Part shown: one piece after another, positions 16,031 through 24,301 of the stretch
How the letters are laid out: each line of letters begins with the position of its first letter
Numbering within the stretch: position 1 is the stretch's first letter
NCBI GenBank assembly: GCA_002887195.1
Contig: PJAB01000113.1
Span: 1-41,474 of the forward strand
Length of the DNA: 41,474 nt
Direction: 5' to 3'
Source of the DNA: Chrysochromulina parva
Lineage: Eukaryota; Haptophyta; Prymnesiales; Chrysochromulinaceae
Notes under the pieces: model-generated
Told to the model about the DNA's origin: nothing
Seen by the model: the letters and a program-made list of their open reading frames with translations, nothing else
The model's database searches: none
Made by a program: the position numbers and the translations under genes

Positions 16031-18745
16031 TGCCGCCGCCGCCGCTGCCGCCGCCGCGGGGGTGCAAGGCGAGCTGAACCACGCGAGCGGTGCGACTCTC
16101 GTCGTCCGTGCGGGTGGCATCGGGCCGCTCGTGGCGCTGCTGCGCTCTGCACGTGGGACGACCAGGCGGCATGCGGCGACTGCGATCGCACATATCTCGA
16201 CCGGCGCGCGGGCGGAGGGCGGCATTCACGCACTGCTGTGCAATGCGGGTACGGTTGGCGCGCTGATTGAGATGTTGCATGCGACGGACGGCACCCTCGC
16301 CCAGGGCGCGAGCCACGCTTCGAGTGGCGACAAGGTGACAAGCCACGCTTCGAGTGGCGACAAGGTGACGCTGGTGGCCGAGGGCGCCGAGGTGGCTGCG
16401 ATGGCCCTGTGCGATCTCGCTCGATCTCGCGAGATGCAGACGACGATCAGCGAGGAGGGCGCCATCGGCCACCTCGTCGCCATGCTGGCGAGTGTGGAGG
16501 CCGGCGGCCGGCCGGCGGAGAGTGCGCGCTCATGGGCAGCAGCCGCACTCGGTGCGCTGGCCCAGGGCCACTCGCTCAACCAGACCCTGGTGGCTGTCGA
16601 GGGCGGCCTCGCGCCGCTTGTCGCTCTGCTCAGGCCGTCGATGCCACCGGCGTGCACGCAGCATGCGACGCGAGCGCTCACTGCCCTTGCTGCCGATCTT
16701 GAGAACCAGCTCGCCATTGGCGCCGTCTCGGGCGCGTTCGAGCACCTCGTGGGCATGCTCTCGGCGAGCAGTGCAGCGCTACAGGCTGATGGTGTGACCG
16801 CCCTGGCCGCGCTCTGCCGCGACTGCACGCCCAACCAGCGCGCTTGCCTCGAGACGGGCGCCATTGCGCCGCTTGTGCGCCTGCTCGGTGCACCCGTCGA
16901 GACATGCCGCAAGCACGCGAGCGCCGTGCTGGGCATGCTCTGCGAAGGCGCACATGCAAGCCACCGAAAGGCGCTGCTGAGCGCCGTCGTGGGCGCCACC
17001 GGCCGGGTCCCTTACGGAGTGCATGCGCCGCTCGCCGCGATCCAGACCCTCGCGAGCATTGCCGCGCGCTCCGACGCTGAGCTCGAGGCGCTCGCTCAAT
17101 TGGACGAAACTCTACCGGCCCTCATTGGGCTGTTGGGCCACGTTCACATTCACACCCGCGAGGCCGAGGAGGCCGCCCAGCTGCTCGCGGTACTCTCGCG
17201 CCGTCCCGAGCGTCGAGATGCGTGCGTGCTGGCGGGTGCGGTGGCGCCGCTCGCGCACATGCTCGGCTCGGCGCTCGGCTCGGCGCGCGCCGCAGCCGTT
17301 GGCTCGCTCGCCTCGCTCGCCAGCTCCCTACGCGTCTGCGCCGCCCTCGAAGCTCACCACGGCGCGCTCTCGCACCTCGTCAACGTCTTGGGTGAGGCAG
17401 CCGAACCTGCGGACGATCCGTGGGCGGTGGCGCAGGCACTACAGGTGCGCACGCAGGCTGCGCGGCTGCTGGGCCTCCTGCATGCATGTGCTCACCACGG
17501 CGCCCTCTCTCCCCACAGGTGCGCACGCAGGCTGCGCGGCTGCTGGGCTTCCTGATCGGATCGGCCGGTGCGCCGGCGACTCTCCTCAAGGCAGGTGGCC
17601 TCGCGCCCCTGCTGCGCATGCTCGAATGGATCCCGCCCGCCGCCGCGCCCGCGACGGCGCCATTGGCCGATGCCACGGGCGGCAAGGAGGCAGTGGCTGC
17701 CTCGCCACCCGTGCTGCCGCCGGCGCCGCCGGCGCCCGTCGAGGCGGCGCAGCAGGCGGCTGCGGCGGTGCTCGTCGAACTCGCTCGCCAACACGACGCC
17801 AGCGTCCTCGCCGCCCTGAGCCAGCCAAGCTGCCTGAGCCACGTGGTCGCCATGCTCGGCACAGAGCGCGCCGCGCTGTCGCACCGGCATGCGGCCGCTT
17901 TGCTGGGCGCTGTCGCGAGCACGGACGAACCACAACGTCGGGCGCTGCTGACGGCAGGGGCCGTGCCGCCGCTCGTCTCGCTCCTCTCTCGCTCTGCCGA
18001 TGCCCAAGGCGGCGCCCTCGCCGCGCTCAGCGCCATCGCACGGAGCACGGCGGCGCGGCGGGTGCTCCTGCAGTCCAACTGCGCCGATCCGCTCGTCACG
18101 CTCGCTTACGGGCGTGTCGGCTGGCTGCGCGCGCAGGCGGCCGAGCTGCTCGAGCTCCTTGGCCACGTAGACCCGCCAGCGAGGGCGCCCGGGACGGCGT
18201 GGCGTGCTTGGGAGGCCGCGGCGGCGGAGGCCGAGAGGAGCGCCGTGGTGGGCGAGAGGAGCGCCGTGGTGGGCGAGAGGAGCGCCGCGGTGGGCGAGAG
18301 GATTGACAGCGTACATGCTGCTGCAGACGCTGCGTGGGACCAAGGGGCGATCGCGCCGAGCGCGCCCGAAGCTGCCGCCGCGGTGTCGCTCAACCATCTC
18401 GCCATCTCGAACCGCATCACGCGCGTCGTGCTGGGCAGCGCGAGCAAGCTCAAGGGCGTCGCGATGGTGGCTGTGAACGTGAACGCGACACTTTTCGGTC
18501 CACTGCCGCCGCCGCAGCCGACGGGCGTCACTGACGCCCCTACGCCCTCCGCCAACGCCCACCACGACGCCCACCCGCCAAGCCCAGGCGGCTTAGGCGC
18601 CCCTATCAAGATGCCACCACACGTGCCAGTCGGCCTCGGCGTCAGGCCGACTGGCTCCCCGACCAGCAAGGCGGCGGGCTCGCCCCCCAGCTCGCCCCTG
18701 ATGAAGTTCCACACGGCAACTACGGCCGCCATTTTCCCAGCATGA
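6663..18745 (+). CDS. Giant armadillo-repeat protein (about 3,494 aa, 12 exons)
   Basis: Exons: 6663-7622, 7714-7786, 7925-8160, 8358-8885, 9108-9638, 9784-10056, 10133-10678, 10747-10953, 11127-12776, 13002-14174, 14364-17444, 17519-18745. They total 10,485 nt in one frame. Nearly the whole protein is armadillo repeats of about 40-43 residues with the signature AxAGGIxPLVxLLxxGsxxxxExAAxALxxLA, so several tens of copies form a long superhelix. Low-complexity insertions interrupt it: GREIG repeats, a Ser-Ser-Ala-Val-Pro tract, a Gln-rich stretch, polyalanine and an ERSAVVG repeat. The last about 130 residues are Pro/Ser-rich. ARM solenoids are protein-binding scaffolds; the repeats resemble yeast Vac8 and plant ARM proteins. 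No catalytic domain, signal peptide or membrane span is seen. The start at 6663 is the first ATG of the open frame. The partner and location are unknown. Two further in-frame duplications (11259-11351, 12501-12576) may also be spliced out. Confidence 0.85.
7623..7713 (+). other. ARM gene intron 1 (GT-AG, 91 nt, phase 0)
   Basis: Donor gtgagt, acceptor gtggtgcag. The interior is four imperfect copies of ctgattg(c/a). It contains in-frame stops, so splicing is needed. The junction reads AEVQ|AMSALA. Confidence 0.85.
7787..7924 (+). other. ARM gene intron 2 (GT-AG, 138 nt, phase 1)
   Basis: The only intron of this gene that is not phase 0. The junction restores YDLGGIPPL. The interior is a roughly 62-bp imperfect duplication rich in (a)cccg(t/a)acccgtaccctaac. 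The 14-mer acctgctgtctgac occurs at 7844-7857 and again at 7906-7919. Confidence 0.8.
8161..8357 (+). other. ARM gene intron 3 (GT-AG, 197 nt, phase 0), tgatggcctc satellite
   Basis: Starts gtgatctgatg and ends gctcggccag; the junction is VENQ|MVIVAP. Most of it (about 8166-8330) is a degenerate tandem array of tgatggcctc(tc). Confidence 0.8.
8886..9107 (+). other. ARM gene intron 4 (GT-AG, 222 nt, phase 0) with an internal copy of the spliced junction
   Basis: Donor gtgagt, acceptor cgttcatcag; junction AVSQL|VALLSDG. Bases 8998-9044 resemble the end of the upstream exon (8859-8885) fused directly to the start of the downstream exon (9108-9127), without the intron. The rest has gattgatcgg(g)ga-type repeats and tgattgcc/tggcctc words. 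The length is a multiple of three, so splicing is inferred from the ARM register. Confidence 0.75.
9639..9783 (+). other. ARM gene intron 5 (GT-AG, 145 nt, phase 0)
   Basis: Begins gtccgcgcctcg, a degraded match of the next exon start gtgcgcgccctctcg. Bases 9699-9716 repeat the end of the upstream exon (9621-9638) with 2 mismatches in 18. It ends in a divergent copy of the CTCACCACGGCGCC element (9739-9783) that supplies the acceptor ccccacag. Confidence 0.75.
10057..10132 (+). other. ARM gene intron 6 (GC-AG, 76 nt, phase 0)
   Basis: The 28-bp segment 10054-10081 is repeated at 10130-10157 with one mismatch. The second copy is the true exon start (Q|ANASGAL). Removal must start with GC (gcgagt) and end catcag. 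The frame requires removal of 76 nt. Confidence 0.75.
10679..10746 (+). other. ARM gene intron 7 (GT-AG, 68 nt, phase 0) made by a junction duplication
   Basis: The 30-bp segment 10671-10700, which spans CAG|GTG, is repeated at 10739-10768 with one mismatch. The intron is therefore the right half of the first copy, a filler of attgcctct-like words, and the left half of the second copy. The 68 nt must be removed to keep frame. Confidence 0.85.
10954..11126 (+). other. ARM gene intron 8 (GT-AG, 173 nt, phase 0) with a 22-bp tandem array
   Basis: The first 19 nt (10954-10972) are identical to the start of the next exon (11127-11145). The body (about 10975-11102) is nearly six copies of a 22-bp unit containing gattccccgtctgaygagg. 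It ends ccccatctacag. Confidence 0.85.
11259..11351 (+). repeat. Exact 30-bp direct repeat flanking the CTCACCACGGCGCC element, in frame
   Basis: Bases 11259-11288 and 11322-11351 are identical (QTVLQATAAL twice). Between them lies element copy 11289-11324 ending ccccacag. The 63-nt period keeps the reading frame. A 60-nt GT-AG intron (11265-11324) or another noncanonical excision is possible but not required. Confidence 0.8.
11590..11632 (+). repeat. 12-bp coding minisatellite (GREI repeat)
   Basis: Units of cgcgagatcgga encode Gly-Arg-Glu-Ile repeats inside the ARM protein, between two ARM blocks. Confidence 0.75.
11878..12000 (+). repeat. Coding minisatellite (Ser-Ala-Val-Pro/Ser tract)
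   Basis: A 12-bp unit related to agcgctgtgccg is repeated about ten times and encodes about 40 residues of SAVPSAVS type within the ARM protein. The unit length is a multiple of three. Confidence 0.9.
12501..12576 (+). repeat. 22-bp direct repeat flanking the CTCACCACGGCGCC element, in frame
   Basis: Bases 12501-12522 and 12555-12576 match with 3 differences, separated by an element copy (12519-12554) ending ccccacag. The period is 54 nt, in frame. A 45-nt excision 12510-12554 (gtggag...cacag) is conceivable, but this would be a very short intron. Confidence 0.7.
12777..13001 (+). other. ARM gene intron 9 (GT-AG, 225 nt, phase 0), tgattgccac satellite
   Basis: Starts gtggacgatg and ends gccactcag; junction DEGTQ|AAHEHASNTLA. 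The body is a nearly continuous array of 9-12 bp units of type ctgattgcca(c) and agtgccac. Confidence 0.85.
14175..14363 (+). other. ARM gene intron 10 (GT-AG, 189 nt, phase 0), satellite plus copied exon end
   Basis: The last 19 bases of the upstream exon (14156-14174, catcgtacctctcgtgcag) are repeated exactly as the last 19 bases of the intron (14345-14363), so the 3' splice site is a copy of exon sequence. The body is a ttgccactca/ttgccacgca satellite. Confidence 0.85.
15985..16058 (+). repeat. GCC-rich triplet tract (polyalanine)
   Basis: Continuous gcc/gct codons encode an alanine run of more than 20 residues within the ARM protein. Confidence 0.9.
16310..16369 (+). repeat. 30-bp coding tandem duplication (SHASSGDKVT twice)
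   Basis: Two adjacent near-identical 30-bp units encode SHASSGDKVT twice in an ARM linker; the frame is preserved. Confidence 0.85.
17445..17518 (+). other. ARM gene intron 11 (GT-AG, 74 nt, phase 0): exon copy plus CTCACCACGGCGCC element
   Basis: The 40-bp segment 17441-17480 is repeated at 17515-17554 with one mismatch. The intron is 36 nt copied from the downstream exon start followed by the 38-nt element (17481-17518) ending ccccacag. Removal of 74 nt is required for frame, which makes this the clearest spliced copy of the element. Confidence 0.9.
18234..18301 (+). repeat. 21-bp coding tandem repeat (ERSAVVG)
   Basis: Three units of gagaggagcgccgtggtggg-type sequence encode ERSAVVG, ERSAVVG and ERSAAVG near the end of the ARM protein. 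Confidence 0.9.
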
Positions 18746-19244
18746 GATCGCATCTCGAGGGCATGCTCGAGGGTCACACGGGAGCTCAGGCTTGTGGCTT
18801 CTATACTTCATGGCAGCTACGACAGGTCAGTGCAAGCTGCCACAGCAGTGCACAGGAGATTGATGGCTAGAGATCAGAGTTTCACACGTCACATGACTAG
18901 ATATGAATATAGAATAATAGCGAATGCCGTCACATAACTAGTTGGGCGCTCGCTGCACGCTGGGCCCCTGGGGAACGGAAACTTTTTCTCCTTACTGCCT
19001 AGACGCTTTATTCCTTCTCCACATACGAAGCACCAACTCGGCTCCGCGACCCGCACGAGGGTTGCTGAGCGTTTCCTCTACACACTACACAGCCAGGCGA
19101 CAGGGCCGTGCACGAATGTCCAGTCGCACCGCAGCCTCCGTGAGCTCCAGCCATGAGCGCTCTTCTCGCTCCCGCCCACCCGGGCATCGACCTCTGCAAT
19201 AAGGCAGCGCGACCCCCCCTCCGCAGCCTCCGTGAGCTCTAGCC
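18746..19244. other. Intergenic region after the ARM gene
   Basis: Presumed 3' UTR of the ARM gene, then unassigned sequence; about 18840-18960 is AT-richer. A 19-bp direct repeat (19129-19147 and 19221-19239) lies at its right edge. No recognisable coding domain. Confidence 0.5.
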
Positions 19245-20386
19245 CTAGTGGATTGTCCCCCATGTTCCAATGCCCCTCCATCGATAAGAGGCCACCCGCG
19301 CCCCCCAGCGCGCTTCACCGGGGTGGACCTGCTTCGTCCCAACGCTCCCCCTCCCCGCTCTAACATGCCCCACCACCCGCGGCCCCCTGATTCGGAGATT
19401 CGTCGTCGTCGTCTCATTATAGTCAGACACGCTGCCGGCCGCCACAAGCGTGAGCGTGACCGTAGCAGCGCTCCTCGGTGAGAATGGCGGCGGCGGCCGC
19501 GACGGCGGCGACGGCGGCGACGGCGGTGGTGAGGGCGACGGCGGTGGAGGCGAGGGCGAGAGAAGAATGAAGGGCCTTGTGGACGGCGCGCTGTGTGGAC
19601 GGCGCGTGTGGACGGGCGCTATGAAGGGAGGTGTGCAGAGAGGCTGCCACTGCCATGGCGCGGGCGCGCGCTCAAGCGGAGACAAACGTGCGACGAGAGG
19701 AGAGGTGAGAAGACGTACGTGGCGGGGCGGGGAACGAGGGAGTGCAGGGTGGATCACGCACCATTCATCGCGACGGTGAATGTGTCGACCGTAGTGCCGT
19801 TGTACTTGCCAGTAAATACGATGTTCTTGCCTGGGACTGCTTCAATGTACTCCTGTGAGAGATATGGGGGAGGCATGGAGGAGATTCTGTGTGAGATCGC
19901 ATGGTACCAGTCGAGATGCGGGCGAGGTGTGAGGTGAGGGGGATTGCATGCCTCCTCGCTGAAGCAGAGAACGAGCGGCTGCGTCTCGTCCACATCCGTG
20001 GCTCCCCATTTGGCGTCCGCCTGGGGGCACTCTTGCAGAGTCGGGGGAGTGGTGTCCGGAATCGTGTTGAAGTAGTAGTACGCTGATGCAGATGTGGTCA
20101 TGGCGGCCTCGGCCATGTCGTACATGTAGATGGCGCCCGCGGGAATCTGGAGTCGGAATTGGCCACCCGCGTAGAGCGGGCAGTTCTCATTTGGCGAGAT
20201 CAGGAGCTGCGCGCCGTCCACGTCGATGTCGGGGTTTGTGATCTTCTCGCCATCCTCATCCGTCGCGATGAGGGGGAGGGCGCAGTACGGTTCCGATGCT
20301 ATCCGAAGCGTGCGAATGGTCTGATTCCCCACGGGTGGGGGGGATGTAACGTTCCAGATCGGATTGAAGGCCTCCGCCTCGCGCAC
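19245..20386 (-). pseudogene. Partial surface-protein gene: SbsA-like Ig domain, then Pro-rich and SVSDY-type segment (exon structure unresolved)
   Basis: On the minus strand, 20386-19754 encodes the end of one Ig-like domain (LQIPAGAIYMYDMAEAAM ... YYYFNT), then DTTPPTL and the start of another (PLVLCFSEE ... IVFTG...FTVAMNGA). This is the pattern of SbsA-type bacterial Ig-like domains found in repetitive adhesins. A GC-AG intron (19853-19951, 99 nt) would join FSEE to EYIEAVPGKN. Further down (about 19560-19400) a PPPPSPSPPPSPP tract leads into VTLTLVAAGSVSDYNE, the start of a domain common in proline-rich algal surface proteins. The frame then ends early. No complete 5' or 3' end can be built, so it is either a multi-exon gene I cannot resolve or a decaying fragment. 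A secreted or cell-surface role is inferred. Confidence 0.45.
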
Positions 20387-21722
20387 GCGATGAAGTCAGT
20401 GCGGAAGGGGGCGGCCATGCAGAAGGCGCAGACGTGCGCGCGTGAAAGGTGGTACCTGGCGCAACCCAGGGCATCCCAGCTTCGCAGGCCCGGGGGGCGG
20501 CAGCGCGCGCGCACGTGCGGCACAACCTTTCGCGTGGGCTTTTTGGTCCCGGTCTCCCGGACCAACGCCAAGCAAATCCCGGACCATCGCCAAATTTAGT
20601 CGTTGAGCACATGAAGGCGGAGATGTAACTTCGTCAAAGGGATCCGAATAATGTTTAATTATCCGGATTTGTGCTGCACGAGGCGCGGCGGTGGTTATAA
20701 ACTGCTTTGGGCCCATCCCTCCAAATCTCCTTCTCAGTCGTCTCACCAGGATGAATCACCAGCACTCATATCGATCGTACGATCCTGGCTCGTGCCTCGT
20801 GGCTGGCACAAGCGCCTAGCCGGGGCCCGGGCGATTACTACTCCCTTCTACTTACTAGAGAGAACTTTGTAACTTACCAAGCTACCTACCCATTGGCAGG
20901 ACCCCCTGAATTGCGGTGGGGGAATTTGAAGGGGAGGTCGGCGTGAGAGTAAGGGAACCATGTGCCGTACTGCCGTTCCATGTTCCCATGTCGCATGCCG
21001 CCTTCTACTTACTAGTCTTTCTTAGCTTTGTACTGCAGTCGTGCATGCCATAAGCATAACCGCATATCCCGCTACGCCGCTTCCGACGGTTCCGTCTTTT
21101 ACGGCGAGCTTTCGTTTGCCGGACTTGCGTTATTGGTTATGGCCGAACCGCAACCGGAAACCGCGAACGCATCGCTTTCGTATCCCGTACTTACATTATC
21201 GTATGCGCTTGAAGCGCTTACCGCTTTTCTCTTCGCGTTTTCGTGTTAGCTGTTACGAGTACGTGTAAAAAGAAAAAGGCAGGGCGGCTAAGGCCCTACT
21301 GTGCCTACGCGTTCGTTACATGTAGAATCACAGATGACAGATTCGCGTCACCGGGCCGTCAGCCGCCGGTGCCCGGTCGAAGAACGAAGAACGGTACTAC
21401 TTAGTTTAACACCTTTAACTTACAAACTTAGTTAACTTCACCGATCCGATCTGAGAACGCTTCTTGGCACAGACCCGCTCGCCGCTCGCACCGCGCAAAC
21501 AATCTGATGAAATATGATGCCCCATGATGCATTCACGACGCAGACAGATTTGTCTACCGCGTGTAGTACGCCGACGTGTGCCGACGTGCACCTCGTACCC
21601 TGTGGTCTAGGTCGGCCCAGTGGGTCGTGTGCCTCTAGCCAGGACGTGCCTAGCCCCTCGATCGTGCCTCTACGCAACTTCAGTCGCGCCTGGTCAGTCA
21701 AAGGCTGGGTAGCTGGCGTGCA
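20387..21722. other. Intergenic region, lower GC, no gene recognised
   Basis: About 1.3 kb with no credible long coding frame. GC drops compared with neighbouring genes, especially 20600-21480. The word cttctacttactag occurs near 20844 and 21003. An A-rich run lies near 21267-21280. The block 21050-21260 is rich in cgctt/cgtttt words. It may hold old mobile-element debris, but no terminal repeats or protein remnants were found. Confidence 0.5.
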
Positions 21723-24262
21723 TCAGTCGCCTTGGAGGAACCCGTACAGCGAGGAGAGCGAGTGAGCAGCTGCTTCATCATCATGAGGATCATGCCGTGG
21801 CGCCGTGGTGGGCGGCGGCGCCCGCGCGGGCAGGCCGGCCGACGGGGCCGCTGTGGCGCGCCCTACATCGTCACACACCATCAGCATGCCGCCACTTGAG
21901 GTTACAAAGCCGCCGCTGCCGCCGCCGCCGCCAGCGGCAACCGCACTGCTGTAGCCACCTCGTCCGCCACCACTACCACCGCCGCCGCCACTTCCACCGG
22001 CGCCGGCGCCGTCGCCGCCGACGACGACGCCGCCGACGCCGACGGTCCTCATGATGCGGGCGACCGAGGAGGCGACCGAGGAGGACGAAGGCGGAGCGTA
22101 GGCGGGGGCTTCCGTCGTCGGCGGAGCGGCCACATACCCGTACCCGCCGTTGCTGGCGCCTCCAAACGAGCTCAACAAGTGCGCGGCGTCTCCGTTGCCA
22201 TCGGCGTCGGCGGCTGCGGAGGTCGCACCTCCGGTCTGGGCAAAGCCACCGTACCCGCCGCTTGCATACGTGGCCGAGTAGCTGCCACCGTACCCGCTCG
22301 CGTACCCGCTCGCGTACCCGCTCGCCACGGCGCTCGCGTACGCGCCTGGGAAGGGCTGCGTGAGCGCCGTGGTGAGCGCCGCCGCCGCCGCGCACTCGGG
22401 CCCAAGGGCGCTCACCACGGCGCCCCCGTCGGCCCCATCCCCCTTTGGCCGAGACTTGGAGCCCTTTGGCCGCCCCGGCTTGCGCTTGGGCAGCGGCTGG
22501 CCGTCGGGCCCGATGAGCGCCTTCGGCTTGAGGGGCGCGTTCGGGTCCTTGGGCTTGTTCTTACTGCCTTTCGGCCGGCCGCGCTTTCGCCGCTCCCGCT
22601 CATCGGGCTCGTACTCGTAGCCGTTCGCATGCCCGTACGGATGCCCTTCGGCGGCGGCGGCGGCGGCGGCGGCCGCCCTGGCCGCGGCCGCATTCTCGTC
22701 GATGGTGGTTACGAGGAGCACCGTATCGCCCTCAGGCTCGTCAGCGTCCACATGCTGTGCATACAGGTGTGACGAATCTCGCGTCTTGCCGAGCGGCACT
22801 AGGGAGAGGGAAGCCGCAGCCTCCGCGGCCGCCGCGTCGTGCGCGTAGTAGGTGGCGTGGACCGCACTGCTGCCCGAAAAGCTGCCGTCCGCGCCGAAGC
22901 CGGGGCTTGCATGCGCATGTCGCTCCTGCTTGCGCTGCTCCTTGGCATGATGGTATTGCTCCTTCATGGCGCTGAACTCAGCACTCGGTTGGTACCTGAT
23001 GAGGGAGGCACTCAGGCCCAATCAGAGGCAATCAGAGGCAATCAGGGAGCTCGGCTGGTACCTGATGAGGGAGGCACTCAGGCCCAATCAGAGGCAATCA
23101 GAGGCAATCAGGGAGCTCGGCTGGTACCTGATGAGGGAGGCACTCAAGCGATGATCAGAGGTCGTCAGAGGCCGTCGGAGGTCCTCAGAGGTCATCCGTC
23201 AGCAGTCATCCGTGGTCATTCGCGCTCATCAGCGCCCATTCGAGGATGGCAAACTGAGATGAGCTCATCAGATGGCAATCAGATGGCAATCAGATGGCAA
23301 TCAGCGCACTGCTCCATCTCGGCGTTGAAACGCTCCTTGTCGCGCACGGCGAGCTGCTCGAACGGCACCCGCTGCTCGGCGCCGAGGGCCTTCCACTGCG
23401 TCGCGAGCATGCGTGTGATATCGGGCACGCTCGCACCCGCATACTCGGTCATCACGGTCTGCCGATGCGCCTCCATGTAGTAAAAGTACGCCGAGTGCGG
23501 ATGCTTCGGGCGTTGCGGGTCTTTCTTGAGACGGCCGCACTTGGTGAAGCGCGACGGGTCGATGCCCGGCACGGCCTGCGGCTGTGGCATGCTCTGCCAG
23601 CGCTGCACCTCCTCCTCGAACCGCGCGCGGTCGTTGCGCTCGAGATACTCAAAGGGTTGCTTCGCCGTATCGGACATGGCGCGCCACTCCTCGCGGCACT
23701 GCGCGTTGAATAGGGAGATCTGGAACCCGTGACCCTCTCGCCGCATCTCCTCCTTGCGGTGCGCCGCGTAGAACATGGCCGCCGTGCGAGGCTTGGCCGG
23801 CTCGCCCGGAAGCTTGGGCTTGCGGCCTTGCCTCAGCTCCGTATCGTCAAAGAGTGAGTCGTCCGCGCCGTGGACGCCGGCGGACGCGGACGCGGTTCCG
23901 TACGCAGCTGCCGCCTCGGCATCATACATGGCCGCATTTGACGTGTACACAGCGGCCGCGGCGTCGTAGGCGGGCGCCCCCGACACTTCGTAGGCAGGCG
24001 GTGCCGAAGCTTCGTACGCCGCCACTGGCATGGTGCCGTAGGACGTCGTGCCAGGGTCTAAGACTCCCACGGCGTGCGCCGCGCCGCCATAGCGCGCACC
24101 CGGCTCCCTTGCGGCTTCCATGACGGGAGAGGGGTCACCCTTCAAGAACCGGCGTAGGAACGCGGGTGTGAACGTTAACACGACAGACGCGACAGCCGGT
24201 GCTACGGCACTGTGTTTGTTGAGAATAGATGAAAAGACGGTCTGGCCCCCAGTCAAACACAT
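21723..24262 (-). CDS. Double HMG-box and AT-hook DNA-binding protein
   Basis: Exons 24262-23310 and 22971-21723 join in frame (733 codons from 24262; 686 aa if the start is Met48 at 24121, which I favour because the longer N-terminus overlaps a conserved non-coding motif). HMG box 1 starts EPAKPRTAAMFYAAHRKEEM. HMG box 2 starts KKDPQRPKHPHSAYFYYMEA and ends just before the splice site. Exon 2 begins with a Lys/Glu/His-rich extension of the box. It then carries two AT-hook-like motifs, KRGRPKGSKNKPK and KPGRPKGSKSRPK, each with the GRP core. The C-terminal half is Gly/Ala/Ser/Tyr-rich and disordered. It should be nuclear, bending DNA and binding AT-rich minor grooves: an architectural chromatin factor. 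It is divergent from, and close to, the histone deacetylase gene. Confidence 0.85.
22972..23309 (-). other. Intron of the HMG-box gene (GT-AG, 338 nt) with 66-bp tandem repeat
   Basis: Sense donor GTGCGCTGATTGCC, acceptor GAGTTCAG. Splicing gives AEMEHAMKEQYHH. On the sense strand it starts with three TGATTGCCATC units, as in the ARM introns. It then has about 2.4 copies of a 66-bp unit whose ggtacc sites lie at 22991, 23057 and 23123, and whose interior contains TGATTGCCTC words. Confidence 0.75.
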
Positions 24263-24301
24263 CGCGAAGTCCTAAATGGAATTCCTATTCGCGCTCTGCA
24301 A
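24122..24301. promoter_or_regulatory. Short divergent promoter, HMG gene (-) / HDAC gene (+)
   Basis: Only about 180 bp separate the favoured HMG start (24121) from the HDAC start (24302); with the upstream HMG ATG the gap is 39 bp. It contains the 21-bp near-palindrome also found at 3837. Co-regulation of the two chromatin genes is an inference. Confidence 0.5.
24166..24186. promoter_or_regulatory. Shared 21-bp near-palindrome, copy 2
   Basis: Identical over 21 bases to 3837-3857 (core GTGTGAACGTTAACAC), again between divergent genes. If the upstream ATG of the HMG gene were used, it would lie in coding sequence. Confidence 0.45.

Noticed and set aside
17023..18306. Long alternative frames antiparallel or shifted to the ARM gene (also 24671-25618, 12624-13868 and similar)
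   Set aside because: They are Arg/Pro/Ala-rich shadows caused by high GC content and show no domain; the ARM, HDAC and other frames explain the sequence.
22408..22424. Another copy of the CTCACCACGGCGCC element in the HMG gene
   Set aside because: Only the core word gcgctcaccacggcgcc is present, antisense to the gene, in exon coding sequence, without the pyrimidine-rich acceptor end or flank duplication. A GC-rich coincidence or old relic cannot be told apart.
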